Shown: positions 35,110-47,093 of the stretch, in pieces
Position numbering within the stretch: the stretch's first letter is position 1
How the letters are laid out: every line of letters starts with the position of its first letter
Source of the DNA: Silene latifolia
Taxonomy: Eukaryota; Streptophyta; Magnoliopsida; Caryophyllales; Caryophyllaceae
Assembly: GCF_048544455.1 (NCBI RefSeq)
Contig: NC_133537.1
Span: 67,524,134-67,588,133 of the forward strand
DNA length: 64,000 bases
Reading direction: 5' to 3'
Program-made: the position numbers and the translations under genes
Notes under the pieces: generated by a model
Told to the model about the DNA's origin: nothing
Database searches by the model: none
What the model saw: only the letters and a program-made list of their open reading frames with translations

Positions 35110-35441
35110 TTGACAACGGTTATTAAACAACAACCGTTGTGAAATATGTTTTAACAACGGTTGTAAAAAACACCCGTTGTTAAATAAGTTTTAACAACGG
35201 GTTTCAAAAATAACCGTTGTGATTACTTTTCACTAACTTTGCGCCAATTTTGCGCCAAATTATTAACAACGGTTGTGCATGTGTGACCCGTTGTTAAAAC
35301 TAATAACAACGGTTTTTATAACCATACCCGTTGTAATTGATTTTAGTAAAATTCGCGCCATACATTCTACAACGTCTATTGTGATTTTCGTGAATAATCG
35401 TTGTTAAAGGGGCGTTGTAGTTGCCTGGATTTGTAGTAGTG
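35110..35441. repeat. Right subterminal repeats and terminus of CACTA-2
   Basis: About ten AACAACGG/CCGTTGTT motifs followed by the GCCTGGATTTGTAGTAGTG end, adjoining the TAG duplication. Confidence 0.88.
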
Positions 35442-38208
35442 TAGGTTTACAAAAAATCAACTTTGTAATTTCGACAGGAATGAGGATTTTAAGTCTATTA
35501 GTGGCTTAATTACAGATGAAGATAACAGATTTCTTACAGGTGATATTAGTAGGGAAGAGGTTAAACAAAGTGTGTTTAGTTTAGCCGCAGATAAATGCCC
35601 AGGTCCCGGTGGATTTCCTGCAGAGTTTTTTCAAAAATACTGGGATATTGTAGGAAATTCTGTCACTAAAGCAGTTTTAGCATTTTTCCATTCGGAGAAA
35701 TTACTAAAAGAAATGAATCATACTTTCATAACATTGATTCCTAAAATTGAAAATCCTCAAACAGCAAACCATTTTCGCCCAATTAGTCTTTGTTCAACAA
35801 TTTATAAAATTATTGCAAAAATCTTGGCTAATCGTCTTCGAAGTGTCTTGCATAAGATTATACACACGTTTCAAGGTGCTTTTACACCTAATCACTTCAT
35901 TCAAGATAATATTCTTTTAGCATACGAGATTTTTAACTCGTTTAAATGTAAAAAAGGCAAAGGAGTTTGAATTGCAATCAAACTTGATATGGAGAAAGCA
36001 TACGATAGATTAGAATGGAATTTTATCGAGGAAACTTTTAAGCAAATGGGTTTTAATGCTAAGTGGATTTCATGGATTATGGAGAAAATTCCTTTTCTCA
36101 CTTTTGCGGATGACACTATCATTTTCGCTAAAGCCTCTAACCAGAGTTGTAGAACTATTAAAGTCTATTTTAGATAAATTTTGCACGATATCCGGACAAT
36201 TTGTTAATTTTGACAAATCCACTTTTCAATGCACTAGAAATATTGAGCGTTCTCTTCGTGAATCCTTTAGAGGCATTCTTCATATGAACGAGGAAGCTCA
36301 TTTGGGTAAGTATTTAGGATGTCCTATAATTGATAGCAGAGTGACTAAAAATACTTTCGAGAACATTATTCAATCTTCTTGCACTCAATTATCGAAATGG
36401 AAAGCGAATTCTTTATCCCAAGCAGGTAGACTAGTTCTTGTCAATGCTAATTTAGCCGCGAAGGGAACTTTTCAGATGCAAAGGTTCCTCCTTCCTTCAT
36501 CGATCCATAATAGATTAGATAAAATTAATAGAGACTTTCTTTGGAATAAGAATCCTTCCCAGCGTTCTCCTAATTTGATTGGTTGGCATAAAGTTTGTTT
36601 ACCAAAACCGGTTGGTGGTTTAGGAATTAAATCTTCTGAAGCAGCTAATAAATCTCTTCAAATGAAACTTTTATGGAAAATTCTTATGGACAAGGAAAGT
36701 ATATGGGTCAAAGTGGTAACTAAAAAATACTTGAAAAATTGTTCACACTTTGATCATAAGCCTAATTCAGTCTCTTCTTGGCAATGGCGTAAACTTATGA
36801 GTCTTCGGACTTTATTTAGAAAAGGACTGAGATGGCAGGTAGGTAATGGTAGCAACATTAAGTTTTGGTCTGATAATTGGGTTTTTTCACATCCACTTAC
36901 AAGCAGTATGGTTGATGATGATAGTAACCGTAATCCTAATCTTTTGGTTAAAGATTTCATAACCTCAGACAAACAATGGGATGTTTGTAAATTATCCAGT
37001 TTAGTGAATAACGATATTGTTAGTCAGATTACTAACATTCCACTGCCACATAATGATATTCTAGATACCCTCATTTGGGGGCTGTCCGTAGATGGAATTT
37101 TCTCTACCAAAACAGCAACTTGGTTAGCGCAAGGTTTGTTCGATCAAGCTCTTGACAAATGTGAATTTCAGTGGATTTGGAAATTGAATATTCCTCCAAA
37201 ATTGAAATTTTTTCTTTGGAAAGCATGTGTTGACGGCCTTCCAACGAAAACTAGAGTTCTCAAGAGTAATATTGATGTCCCACCTCATTGTGTTCTGTGC
37301 AATAATCCTATTGAAAACAAAGATCATTTCTTTTACGAATGTCCGTTGATTGGGTCAGTCATCCAAGACCTAAACATTATTTTTTTTCAACGAGTTTTTG
37401 TCAAATTATGATAATATTATAAGCCAAAGTTTTCTAACGAAACTTAATTATCTCAAAGATTTAATTCCAAAAGATGATTTCATTAAGATTATTTTTATTT
37501 GGTGGAATGCATGGTTTCATAGAAATGATATTATCTTTAATAATGTTAATTTAAGTATCAGCAAACTTATTACTTTATGTAATAATATCACTAAGACCTA
37601 GAATGTGACTAGATTTAAGGTTCTCAATAATCCCGAGATAGAAGAGTCAGCTAGAAATAACTCTTGTAAGGAAGAAATTTGGTGAGAAAAACCTAGAAAC
37701 GGTTTCCTAAAGCTAAATTTTGACGGATCGAGAATAGAAGATAATAAAGCTGCCTTAGGATATTCTATAAGAAATCACAATGGTAAAGTCGTTTTGTTGG
37801 GAGCAAAAAAGTGCGGATCCAATAGTATCCTTGTTGTGGAAGCTCTCGCTTTAAAAGAAGGTATTTTAGCAGCTAAATACTTAGGAATCTCAAAGTTAAT
37901 GGTGGAGGGTGATAATTTATGTGTTATTAACTCTATTCGAGGTACTTGGCAAATTCCTTGGGAAATTTCTAGTATTATCAAGGATGTGAAATTAGACCTT
38001 CATTTTTTCGATGAAGTGATAATTAAACATTGCATTCGTGAAGCCAACAAGGTTGCTGACTTCATGGTTTCTATTGGACATTCATGTCCAACTCTTTCGA
38101 GGTGGTTTGATAGCCGGTGGCTTCAACTTACCTCCCTCATTCAAAAGGATGAGATAGGTTGGTCCTACCCTAGAGGATCAACCTAGTTTTCTTATCTAAT
38201 TAAAAGAG

Positions 38209-38220
38209 AAAAAAAAAAAA
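38209..38220 (+). other. Poly(A) tail of LINE-2
   Basis: A run of 12 A, 23 bases after the RNase H stop, marks the 3' end of the LINE. Confidence 0.7.
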
Positions 38221-38374
38221 GGGAGACATGTATGTGAGGACAAGAGGCTGAGGTCAAATAATTGACCTTGACTTTGCTTTATTTTGCTTAATTTTTCATA
38301 TTTGCTCTGTCTCAATCTCGTCTCGTTTCACTTGATTTTCCTTTATTCACGAGCCGGATCTTACAAAATAAAAC
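38221..38374. other. Short spacer
   Basis: No feature seen. Ends in aaaac, which may be the target duplication of the next MITE. Confidence 0.5.
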
Positions 38375-38966
38375 CGCGGAAGTGGTGATTGACCCCCATA
38401 ACTTTGTGCAATTGTGAGATTAATCCCCATAACTTTCAATTGAAGTAATTTAGCTCCATAACTAACATAATAAGTGAAATTAAGTCCCTTTATCAAAATC
38501 TCACGAGAAATTCAATTTATCGTATTATAAAAATACAAATGGTTATGTTTTTATGAAAAATGCAAAATAAAAGTTTACAAAAAATTAATAAAAAAAAGCA
38601 TAAATTAGATAAAAAAAGGAAAAGTACTTTACCAAAATCAAACAATTTATATATAAAGTACATATTTTTCAAAAAAAAATTACAATTTTCTAACACAATT
38701 TCATTTTGCAAAAAAAATTGTTAGGCAGCTGTGTTAAAATCAGAAGTCGGAATAAAAGATTTTCATGATAAAAAAATATAAAAAATATAATAAAAGGGTA
38801 AAATTGCCTTCTTTTGATAAGATAAATTGAATATTTCATGATATTTTGATAAAAGGGCTTAATTTCACTTATTATATTAGTTATGGGGCTAAATTACTCC
38901 AATTGAAAGTTATGGGGTTAATTTCACAATTGCACAAAGTTATGGGGGTCAATCACCACTTCCCCG
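38375..38966. mobile_element. Foldback MITE with terminal inverted repeats of about 115 bp
   Basis: The left arm starts CGCGGAAGTGGTGATTGACC and runs to about 38490. Its complement ends the element with GGTCAATCACCACTTCCCCG (right arm from about 38848). The arms match over almost their whole length with scattered differences. An aaaac flank occurs on both sides (38370-38374 and 38967-38971), but in A-rich sequence. The loop is AT-rich and non-coding. Superfamily not assigned. A 9-bp Mutator-type duplication is not seen. Confidence 0.8.
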
Positions 38967-39041
38967 AAAACCAAACTAACAAGAGTAGTACCGAATCTAT
39001 GAAATATAAGGATTATTCTCAATTAATATAATAAACTAATA

Positions 39042-39046
39042 ACTTC
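39042..39046. repeat. Target-site duplication acttc (left copy) of the Athila element
   Basis: acttc at 39042-39046 is repeated at 51807-51811. Confidence 0.95.
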
Positions 39047-40594
39047 TGATATGTTCATTTTATATATAATTTTACCCCTAATTTTAGCTCGGTTTCTATT
39101 GATTATCATACTTTAATTAGTATATTTTTGAGCTAATTTTGTGTTCTAGGTGTATTGTTGTGTTTGTTATGGTTTTGTAGGAATCTAAGCATTTAGAGGC
39201 TTTTTCCTATGATTTTGTACACCAAGTTCACTAAGCTAAACAAGGCCAAATATTGGACTAAGTGTGTGAAGATTTCTTGGGTTTTGCATGAAGATTAGTG
39301 GATTGAAGTAAGGAATTACAAATGAAGCCAAATGCAAAGTCAAGCCCAAAATAAAGGTCCATATCAAGGTTGCAAGCATTGGATGCCAATAGAGCTTAGG
39401 ATGCTAGGAATTTAGAACATTAACCGGGTGATTAATCGCACATTTAATCACCAACATTGGATACCTTAGCAATTAAGAGGAGAGTAAAGGCAAAATACCG
39501 AGGATCATATGACCCCTATCGGGGCCGCCTAACCCCGATCGGGGTTACATGCTCGTTGGCTCTTACGTTTTTCCCCTCCTCTCCTACAAATAGGAGAGGT
39601 ATTCCTAGGTTTTGGGCATCCCATTTTTACGTCCAAGTTTACTACATTAAGCCTCAAGCATTATAAGTTTTCTCTCATTAGTTTTCATTTCAAGTTTAAG
39701 TTGTTTAAGCATTCCTTAGTTAATCTTTCAACACTTTGTATTTCAAGAGATTCTCAAGCATTTGATATTCAATCTTTTGGTTATTAGTTGTTTGTTCTCC
39801 TATGCAAGTCTTCCTTTATAAGGTATTTCTTATTACAAGTTTACAATTTTCATCATTACTCTAGTTATCACATATTTATTATAGTCGAATATTTCATATC
39901 TACTTAGCTTTGTTCTTTTTGTATGTTATATCACCTAATTAGTATAATTCATATAACCATGTTTAATATTTCTTATAATTTAGTTTGCATTTTACACTTA
40001 AGTATGAGTAGCTAAATTCTCTAGTCTAAAGGTTAGGGGAGCCATGCAAAATCAAACATATAATTTGATTAAATAAAGTTCATAATAATATTGATCAATT
40101 GCTTCCATCACATGCTTGCTTTGTTATGCTTAATCTTTGATTATCGGCCGTAGTCGTAGATTAAAACTTGTTTATTCGTTCTAAAGTCGAGAGGCACGGA
40201 ATTGAATTAGACTAAGCATGTGTGGTAGGACAACCTAGTCATGGACGAGAGTTTCTCTAGGACCCGGTCTATGGTTGATACTAATGCCGTAAGGTGGGTA
40301 TCTTTAAGCCTAAATAATTGACAAGATTATTAGTATCAAGTTTATCATGTTCATATGTTTACCTTTGCATGAGTGACCCGAACCCTTTAGACTATCTTTT
40401 ATCATATTATTTACATTGCAATTTTCATTAATCATCAAACCAACAAATCAAACCCAAAACGTAATCGACCTTGATAAAAATCCACCCATAGCAATTCACG
40501 ACGTAATTCCCGTTTCCTTGTGTTCGACCCCTATTACTACATTAACTTGTGTCTAGGGAAATTATTTTTGCATAGGTACGCGATAAGCCTATCA
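39047..40594 (+). repeat. 5' LTR of the Athila element
   Basis: 1548 bp. Its TATA region reads TACAAATAG at about 39585, whereas the other LTR has TATAAATAG. It contains the CCCCGATCGGGG palindromic module at about 39510-39545. Confidence 0.95.
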
Positions 40595-40599
40595 AATTT

Positions 40600-40614
40600 T
40601 GGCGCCGTTGCCGG
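40600..40614 (+). other. Primer-binding site, Athila element (tRNA-Asp type)
   Basis: TGGCGCCGTTGCCGG, five bases after the LTR end. It matches the 3' end of tRNA-Asp as known for Athila/Tat elements. Confidence 0.85.
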
Positions 40615-40728
40615 AGAAACGGTTTTATTGCTTTTTGAATTGTCGATTTTTATCTTGTTTTCCTTTGTCTTGGGGAACACTTGTTCCTTAAGACCGTTAC
40701 TTATCACTTCTCTAGAAATTGTTGTCTT

Positions 40729-43700
40729 ATGCCCAGGTCCTCTCGTAGTGGAGAATTGCTTTCACCGGATTCCGATCCCGAGAAAACATTTAGGAGAAGA
40801 CGACGTTTTTGGAGGGAAAGAAAGAATCCACCTCACCCGTACAAGTTGAAAGTGCTAGAAAGTCTTACTTAGACGATCTAGAAACCCTTGAAGAAGAGGA
40901 GGTTTCAAGTTCATCATCTCCACCACCATCACCATCTACTACCAAAAAGATGGTGAAACTTTCCGATCACTCAAAGCCCACCGCGGCCATGCTTCCGGCC
41001 GGAATCACAACCACTCAAATCACCGCGCCGGACTTCGAGATCAAACCGGCTTTCATTAGCCTTGTGGAGAGAAAGCAATTTGGAGGAAGTCCTTTGGAGG
41101 ATCCCAATTTGCATGTGCAAAACTTTTGTGACTATTGCTCCATGATCCGTCAAACGGGCGTCACCCAAGCCCAAATAAGGGAAATACTTTTCCCTTTCTC
41201 TTTGAAGGACAAGGCCAAGCTTTGGATCAATAGCCTTAACCGCACCGCCATGGGAATCACCAATTAGGAGACATTGGCTCTTGCTTTTTACCAAAAGTTT
41301 TTTCCACCGGAGAAAACTCAAACTTTGAGGAGCCAAATTACCGGATTCCGTCAACAAGCTCTTGAGAGCTTATATGAGGCTTGGGAGAGGTACAAAGAGC
41401 TTCAAAGACAATGCCCACATCATAGGCTAGATGATTGGTTTCTTGCAATAACATTCTACAATGGATGTTGTGCCGAGTCCCGAAGGATTCTTGATTCCGC
41501 CAACAATGGGCGGTTTGATCAAATTGACACCGATCTTGCTCATGCCACGATCGAATCTATGGCGGTCCATGATGCCCAATATGTCAATTCCCGAGTTATG
41601 CCATCTAAAGGTAAAGAAGAATCCTCTAACAACTCTGTTTTGCTAGCTCAAATTGCTTTGCTCCAACAACAATTGGCGGAGAGGGATGCTAGAGATTCCA
41701 TTCAACAAGTCAATGCCATGTCTTCAACGAGCCAAATCGTTGTGTGTGAAGGTTGCGGAGGTGCGGGTCACTATGCCGCTCATTGCCAAGCTCCCATTGA
41801 AGAGGTAAATGCCTTTTTAGCTTTACGACAAAATGCACAAAATGCTTATCCACCGGGTACATTCTCAAACACATATAACCCAAATTCAAGATTTCACCCG
41901 AATATGTCTTATAGAAGCAACAATGTGCTAAATCCTCAACCACAACCCCCACCACAACAAAATGACTATGTCCCTCAACAACAAAAATATATCCCTCCAC
42001 CGGGGTATCAAAATCAACAAAGGCCCCCACAAAACAATTTCCAACAAACTCAACCTCCACCACAAAATGCCCAACAAAATAACCAAGAGGGAGGTAAGCT
42101 TGAGGGCTTGATAATCCGTATGCAAAAGGAATTGTTGGCTCAAATCCAAAAGAATGAGCAAGCTCAAAATGCCGCAATCAAAATGTTGGAGCAACAAATG
42201 GCTCAATTGGCCTCATCTAGCTCTTCAAGGAAATCGGGTCAACTACCCCCTCAAGGTGAGCAACCACATGCTACCCTTAATGCTATCTCCTTAAGAAGTG
42301 GTACGAAATATGATGGGCCATCCATGCCCAAAGATGATGAGGAGGTACTTGTTGAGTTGGAGGTCTCTCCAAATGATAAGACAATTGAAGAAATTCCAAA
42401 GAAAGTGGATGACCCACTTGTTGTTGTTGAGAAAGACAAGGAAGTGGAGGATGCTCCTCCAAAGAAATATGTTGAAGCAAAGATTCCGGAAAAAGTCAAG
42501 GTGCCATTTCCCCATAGGTTGGCAAAGCATCAAAAGAATTCCCAATTCGGTAAATTCATGGAAGTTGTGAAGAATTTACAGGTAACCGTTCCTTTTACCG
42601 AATTAATCACTCAAATTCCATCTTACACTAAGTTCATGAAAGATATTTTAACTAAGAAGAGGACTTTTGATGAGGTTGAAACAATAGCTCTTACCGCCGA
42701 GGTGAGTGCTCTTTTGCAAAACAAGTCCCCTCCTAAGTTAAAAGATCCCGGTAGCTTTTCTATTCCATGAACAATTGGCACCTACCAAATTGATAAAGCT
42801 TTATGCGATTTAGGTGCTAGTGTGAGTGTAATACCTTACTCTATTTATGCTAAGCTTAATATGGGAGTCTTAAAATGCACTAGTGTCACATTGCAAATGG
42901 CGGACCGTTCTATAAAACGCCCTTTGGGAGTTTTGGAGGATGTTCCCGTTAAGGTTGGTAAGTTTTTCATTCCGGTTGATTTTATTGTTCTTGACATGGC
43001 CGAAGATGCCCAAATCCCAATCATTTTGGGAAGACCATTTTTACACACCGCGGGTGCGTTGATTGATGTCAAGAACGGTAAAATTACATTGGAAGTGGGT
43101 GACGATAAGGTCACGTATAATTTGAATAGTGCCATGAAGAGTCATATGGTAGAAGAGTCTTGTTATTCTATTGACATTTTGGATGTTGTTGACATTGTTA
43201 TAGAAGACTCTACACCTCGATCTTTGTCTAAAGATCCCTTGGAGGCACTCTTGCTTTTAGAATCATTTGCAGGTGATGATGAGATTGGAAATGAGGAGAT
43301 TGATGCTTTAGAACAAGAATTGGATGGAGAGGAGCTATCATTGGAGGAGAGCTCACACTTTATAGGCTTGGTTGCTACACCGCAAGATGTTGAGGTACAA
43401 AAACCCGAGCTTAAGCCCCTTCCTTCCAATTTGAGGTATGCTTTTCTTGATAATGAGGGGATGTGTCCGGTAATCGTTAGTGCTAAATTAAATGAGAGTC
43501 AATTGGCTAAATTGCTTCATGTCTTGAGGTCTCACAAGAAAGCCATTGGTTATAAACTTGACGATTTAAAAGGCATAAGTCCCGAATTTTGCATGCACCG
43601 AATCAATCTTGAGGAAGATCATAAACCATGTGTCCAAGGTCAAAGACGACTAAATCCTAACATGCAAGAAGTGGTCAAAAAGGAAGTGCTTAAATTGTTA

Positions 43701-46307
43701 GATGTGGGAATTATCTATGCGATTTCCGATTCTAAATGGGTGAGTCCGGTCCAAGTGGTTTCTAAGAAAGGAGGAACCACCGTAGTCAAAAATGATAAAA
43801 ATGAGTTAATTCCAACTAGAATTGTGACGGGTTGGAGAATGTGCATTGACTATAGGAGGCTAAATCTAGCCACCAAGAAAGACCACTACCCATTACCTTT
43901 TATTGACCAAATGTTGGAAAGGTTGGCATGTCACAAATACTTTTGCTACCTAGATGGCTATTCCGGGTTCTTTCAAATACCCATTCACCCGGATGACCAA
44001 GAGAAGACCACATTTACATGTCCCTATGGTACATTTGCCTACCGTAGAATGCCTTTTGGTCTTTGTAATGTCCCCGCCACCTTCCAACGTTGCATGATAA
44101 GCATCTTTTCCAACTACATTGAGTCTATCATGGAGGTGTTTATGGATGATTTTAGTGTCTATGGTTCTTCTTTTGATGCTTGTTTGACTAACTTGTCCAA
44201 AGTTTTGAAGCGTTGTGAAGAAGTTGATTTGGTGTTGAATTGGGAAAAGTGCCACTTCATGGTAAATGAAGGAGTGGTGCTTGGTCATATTGTTTCGGAG
44301 AGAGGAATTGAAGTGGACCGTGCTAAGGTCCAAGTTATTGAGCAACTACCCCCACCGGTAAATGTGAAGAGTGTAAGGAGTTTCCTAGGCCATGCGGGTT
44401 TCTACCGCCGTTTTATTAAAGATTTTTCTAAGATTGCCAAACCCCTTACGGAGCTTCTTTTAAAAGATGCTCCCTTTGTGTTTACTAACGATTGTCTTGA
44501 GTCTTTTAATAGGATCAAGAAGGCTTTGATTTCCGCACCTATCATCCAATCACCGGATTGGAACTTGCCATTCGAGCTCATGTGTGATGGAAGTGACTAT
44601 GCGGTAGGTGCCGTGCTAGGACAAAGAAAGGACAAGGTTCTCCATGCTATCTACTATGCTAGCAAAACATTAGATACGGCTCAAATGAATTATGCCACGA
44701 CGGAGAAAGAGCTACTTGCCATTGTCTATGCCTTAGACAAATTCCGCTCTTACTTGATTGGTTCCAAAGTCATTGTTCATACCGATCATACCACATTGAA
44801 GCATCTCCTAGCCAAATAAGAAGCTAAGCCAAGGTTGATAAGATGGATCTTGCTTTTGCAAGAATTTGATCTTGAGATTAAAGACAAGAAGGGGGCCGAA
44901 AATGTTGTGGCCGATCACTTATCCCGTTTGAAGTTCAAAGATGGAGGTATTGAATTACCTATTGATGATTCCTTCGCCGACGATGTTCTAATGATGTTGG
45001 AAGCCAATACTCCTTGGTATGCCGACATAGCCAACTACCTAGTTGGAAGAGAATTGCCACCCAACCTTTCATATCAACAAAGGAAGAAGTTCTTACATGA
45101 TGCCAAGTTCTTCCTATGGGATGATCCACACTTGTTCAAACATTGCTCCGATGGGCTATTCCGGAGATGTATCCCACAATGGGATGTGAAAGGGGTGCTA
45201 GAAGGATGCCATTCTTCTCCTTATGGTGGTCATCATGGACCATCCAAGACCGTTGCAAAGGTGTTGCAATCCGGCTTCAATTGGCCAACCATGTTCCAAG
45301 ATGCCAAAAATTTCGTGATGGCTTGTGATGCTTGCCAAAGGACGGGTTCCATATCAAGAAGACACGAGATGCCTCTCAATGGAATTTTAGAAGTAGAGGT
45401 GTTCGATGTTTGGGGCATAGATTATCAAGGACCGTTTCCTTCTTCAAAAGGGAATCGGTATATTTTGGTTGCCGTTGATTATGTCTCTAAATGGGTAGAG
45501 GCAATTGCTACTCCTACCAATGATGCTCGCAACGTGATTAAATTGTTCAAGAAGATCATATTCCCGAGGTTCGGTGTTCCAAGAGCAATCATTAGTGATC
45601 GTGGTACTCATTTCGGTGAGAAACAACTTGATGCTTTGTTGGAGAAATATGGAGTCTACCATAGAAGAGGCTTGGCTTATCATCCACAAACTAGTGGCCA
45701 AGTAGAGGTTTCCAACCGTGAGATCAAGTCCATACTTGAGAAGGTTGTTGCCAAATCACGAAAGGATTGGAGTATGAAGCTCGATGATACCTTATGGGCC
45801 TACCGCACCGCGTTTAAGACACCTATTGGTACCTCACCATATAGGTTGGTCTATGGAAAGGCGTGCCATCTTCCCGTTGAGATGGAACAAAAGGCTTTTT
45901 GGGCAATTAAGGAGCTTAACATGGACCCGAAATTGAGTGGAGAGAAGCGGTTGTTGCAACTCAATGAACTCGATGAATTCCGTTTGCAAGCTTATGAGAG
46001 CTCCCGTCTCTACAAGGAGAGAACAAAGAGATGGCATGATAAGAAGATCTTGAACAAGGAGTTTCAAATTGGTGATAAGGTCTTGTTATTCAATTCCCGA
46101 TACAAGCTATTTCCGGGAAAATTACGATCACGGTGGTCCGGTCCATATACCGTCACAAATGTCAACAAGTTCGGTTCCGTTGAAGTGATGACCACCAAGG
46201 GCGAAAAATTCAAAGCAAACGGTCATCGTTTGAAGCTCTACCATGAGAATGTGATCGTTGGTGTGATAGAGGAAATGACCGTTCAACCTCTACCAAAGAA
46301 AGTTTAA
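40729..46307 (+). pseudogene. Athila gag-pol polyprotein, three nonsense codons
   Basis: A likely start MPRSSRSGELLSPDSDPE at 40729 is one frame away from the rest, implying a small indel near 40840. From 40809 all is one frame to 46307. Gag (about 41040-41470) and the CCHC knuckle CEGCGGAGHYAAHC (about 41750) precede a Gln/Pro-rich stretch. Protease is CDLGASVSVIP. Reverse transcriptase has MDDFSVYG. RNase H includes CDGSDYAVGAVLGQ. Integrase has an HHCC finger (CDACQRTG), a WGIDYQGPF core and SDRGTHF...[10 protein letters not shown]. Stops: TAG 41265 in Gag, TGA 42768 before the protease (family usually Cys), TAA 44817 between RNase H and integrase. They look like point mutations, so the copy was intact recently. 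Confidence 0.92.
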
Positions 46308-47093
46308 ACCGACTCAAGCTTTTTCGTCGTGCGGGACGTTAAACCAGCGCTTCTTGGGAGGCAACCCAAGCTTTTTATTGCTTTTATTTATTTTTGTTTT
46401 TAATTTTCTGCAATTTAATTGTTTTTCGTAGATTAGTAATAAAATACTCAACTTAACGATTTTTCTTTTGTGATTTTTAGGTGAAAATAAAGAAAGGAGA
46501 AAATGGAGTGCACTTGACACGCAACCCCATGCAAAAACCCCATTCGGGGACGTGGTTTTCGAAAAAAAGGAAAAACAAGTCACCCCCCCCCCCCCTTATA
46601 CGAGGAAGTCAACGCGGACAAGTGGTCAACCCCGATCGGGGCCGCCTAACCCCGATCGGGGTCGTGGTACTGTAGCTTCTTTGCGTTATATGACGGGTAA
46701 GTAAAAAAAAAAGCTTTTCTATCATTCACTTCAAACCCGACGGTACCCTTCCTTTCCCATCTCCATTATTTTCTTTGCTTTTCTACCTAAAATCACAAGG
46801 AAACTTCATTTTCTTCATTGATTTGCAAGCTTTGTTCAACCATTAACATCAACTTGGTAAGATCTCTTCTCTTTTCTCTTTAAATTCATCTATTACAATC
46901 AATTAATTGGATTATGCAAACCCTAAATCAATTTGGGGGAATTCGATTTTGTGATTTTTAGTACTAGAAATTGGTTGTAGAATGGTTATTACATGTTTGT
47001 AGTGTGAATTAGTTCACTAATTCATACTATTATGCCTATTAGGATGAATTTTGGTTTGCCTTAAGATGAATTTTGTCTTAAAATTTCAGAAAT
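46308..47093 (+). other. Athila spacer between pol and the second ORF
   Basis: Non-coding. Contains a 13-C run at 46583-46595 and a copy of the CCCCGATCGGGG double palindrome at 46629-46662. The region may include a splice acceptor for the second ORF, but none can be proved here. Confidence 0.7.
46629..46662. repeat. CCCCGATCGGGG double-palindrome module, internal copy
   Basis: Two CCCCGATCGGGG dodecamers separated by CCGCCTAA. The same 34-bp module occurs in the right LTR (50723-50756) and, with one change, in the left LTR (about 39511-39544). Confidence 0.9.

Larger units (their letters stand above)
33746..35441. mobile_element. Non-autonomous CACTA transposon (CACTA-2) in LINE-2 reverse transcriptase gene
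   Basis: 1696 bp. The left end is CACTACTACAGATACAGGC. The right end in reverse complement is CACTACTACAAATCCAGGC. TAG is duplicated at 33743-33745 and 35442-35444. Both ends carry about ten AACAACGG/CCGTTGTT subterminal motifs. No transposase. It carries one small gene-like unit (34271-34681). Its subterminal motif differs from that of CACTA-1, so it belongs to another family. Confidence 0.95.
32238..38186 (+). pseudogene. LINE-2 ORF2: endonuclease, reverse transcriptase, zf-RVT, RNase H
   Basis: Starts MNIAFWNVRGTKRKNFAEEL (endonuclease). It continues LLLGDLNEIKSP, is cut by the MITE (32755-33028), resumes CIDLPFSGNFFTWRKKK, is cut by the CACTA (33746-35441), and resumes with CPGPGGFPAEFFQKYW and ITLIPKIENPQ. 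The RT palm is damaged: DMEKAYDRLEW and WISWIME are followed almost at once by LTFADDTIIFAKA, so about 90 residues including the expected G.RQGDPLSP block are deleted. Then QAGRLVLVNA, the zf-RVT region (HCVLCNNPIENKDHFFYECP) and an RVT_3 RNase H (LNFDGSRIEDNKAALGYSIR, VVEALALKEG). Other breaks: TAA 32499, TGA 35968, and frame changes near 36160 and 37390. Confidence 0.88.
30864..38220 (+). mobile_element. L1-type LINE (LINE-2), plus strand, split by a Stowaway MITE and a CACTA element
   Basis: ORF2 with endonuclease, reverse transcriptase, zf-RVT and RVT_3 RNase H runs 32238-38186 and is followed by a 12-A tail at 38209-38220. Two DNA transposons lie inside ORF2. The 5' limit is provisional. 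Stops, frameshifts and an internal deletion mark it as dead. Confidence 0.85.

Noticed and set aside
41710-42177. 155-codon antisense ORF across the Athila gag
   Set aside because: It arises from the Gln/Pro-rich codons of gag read backwards.
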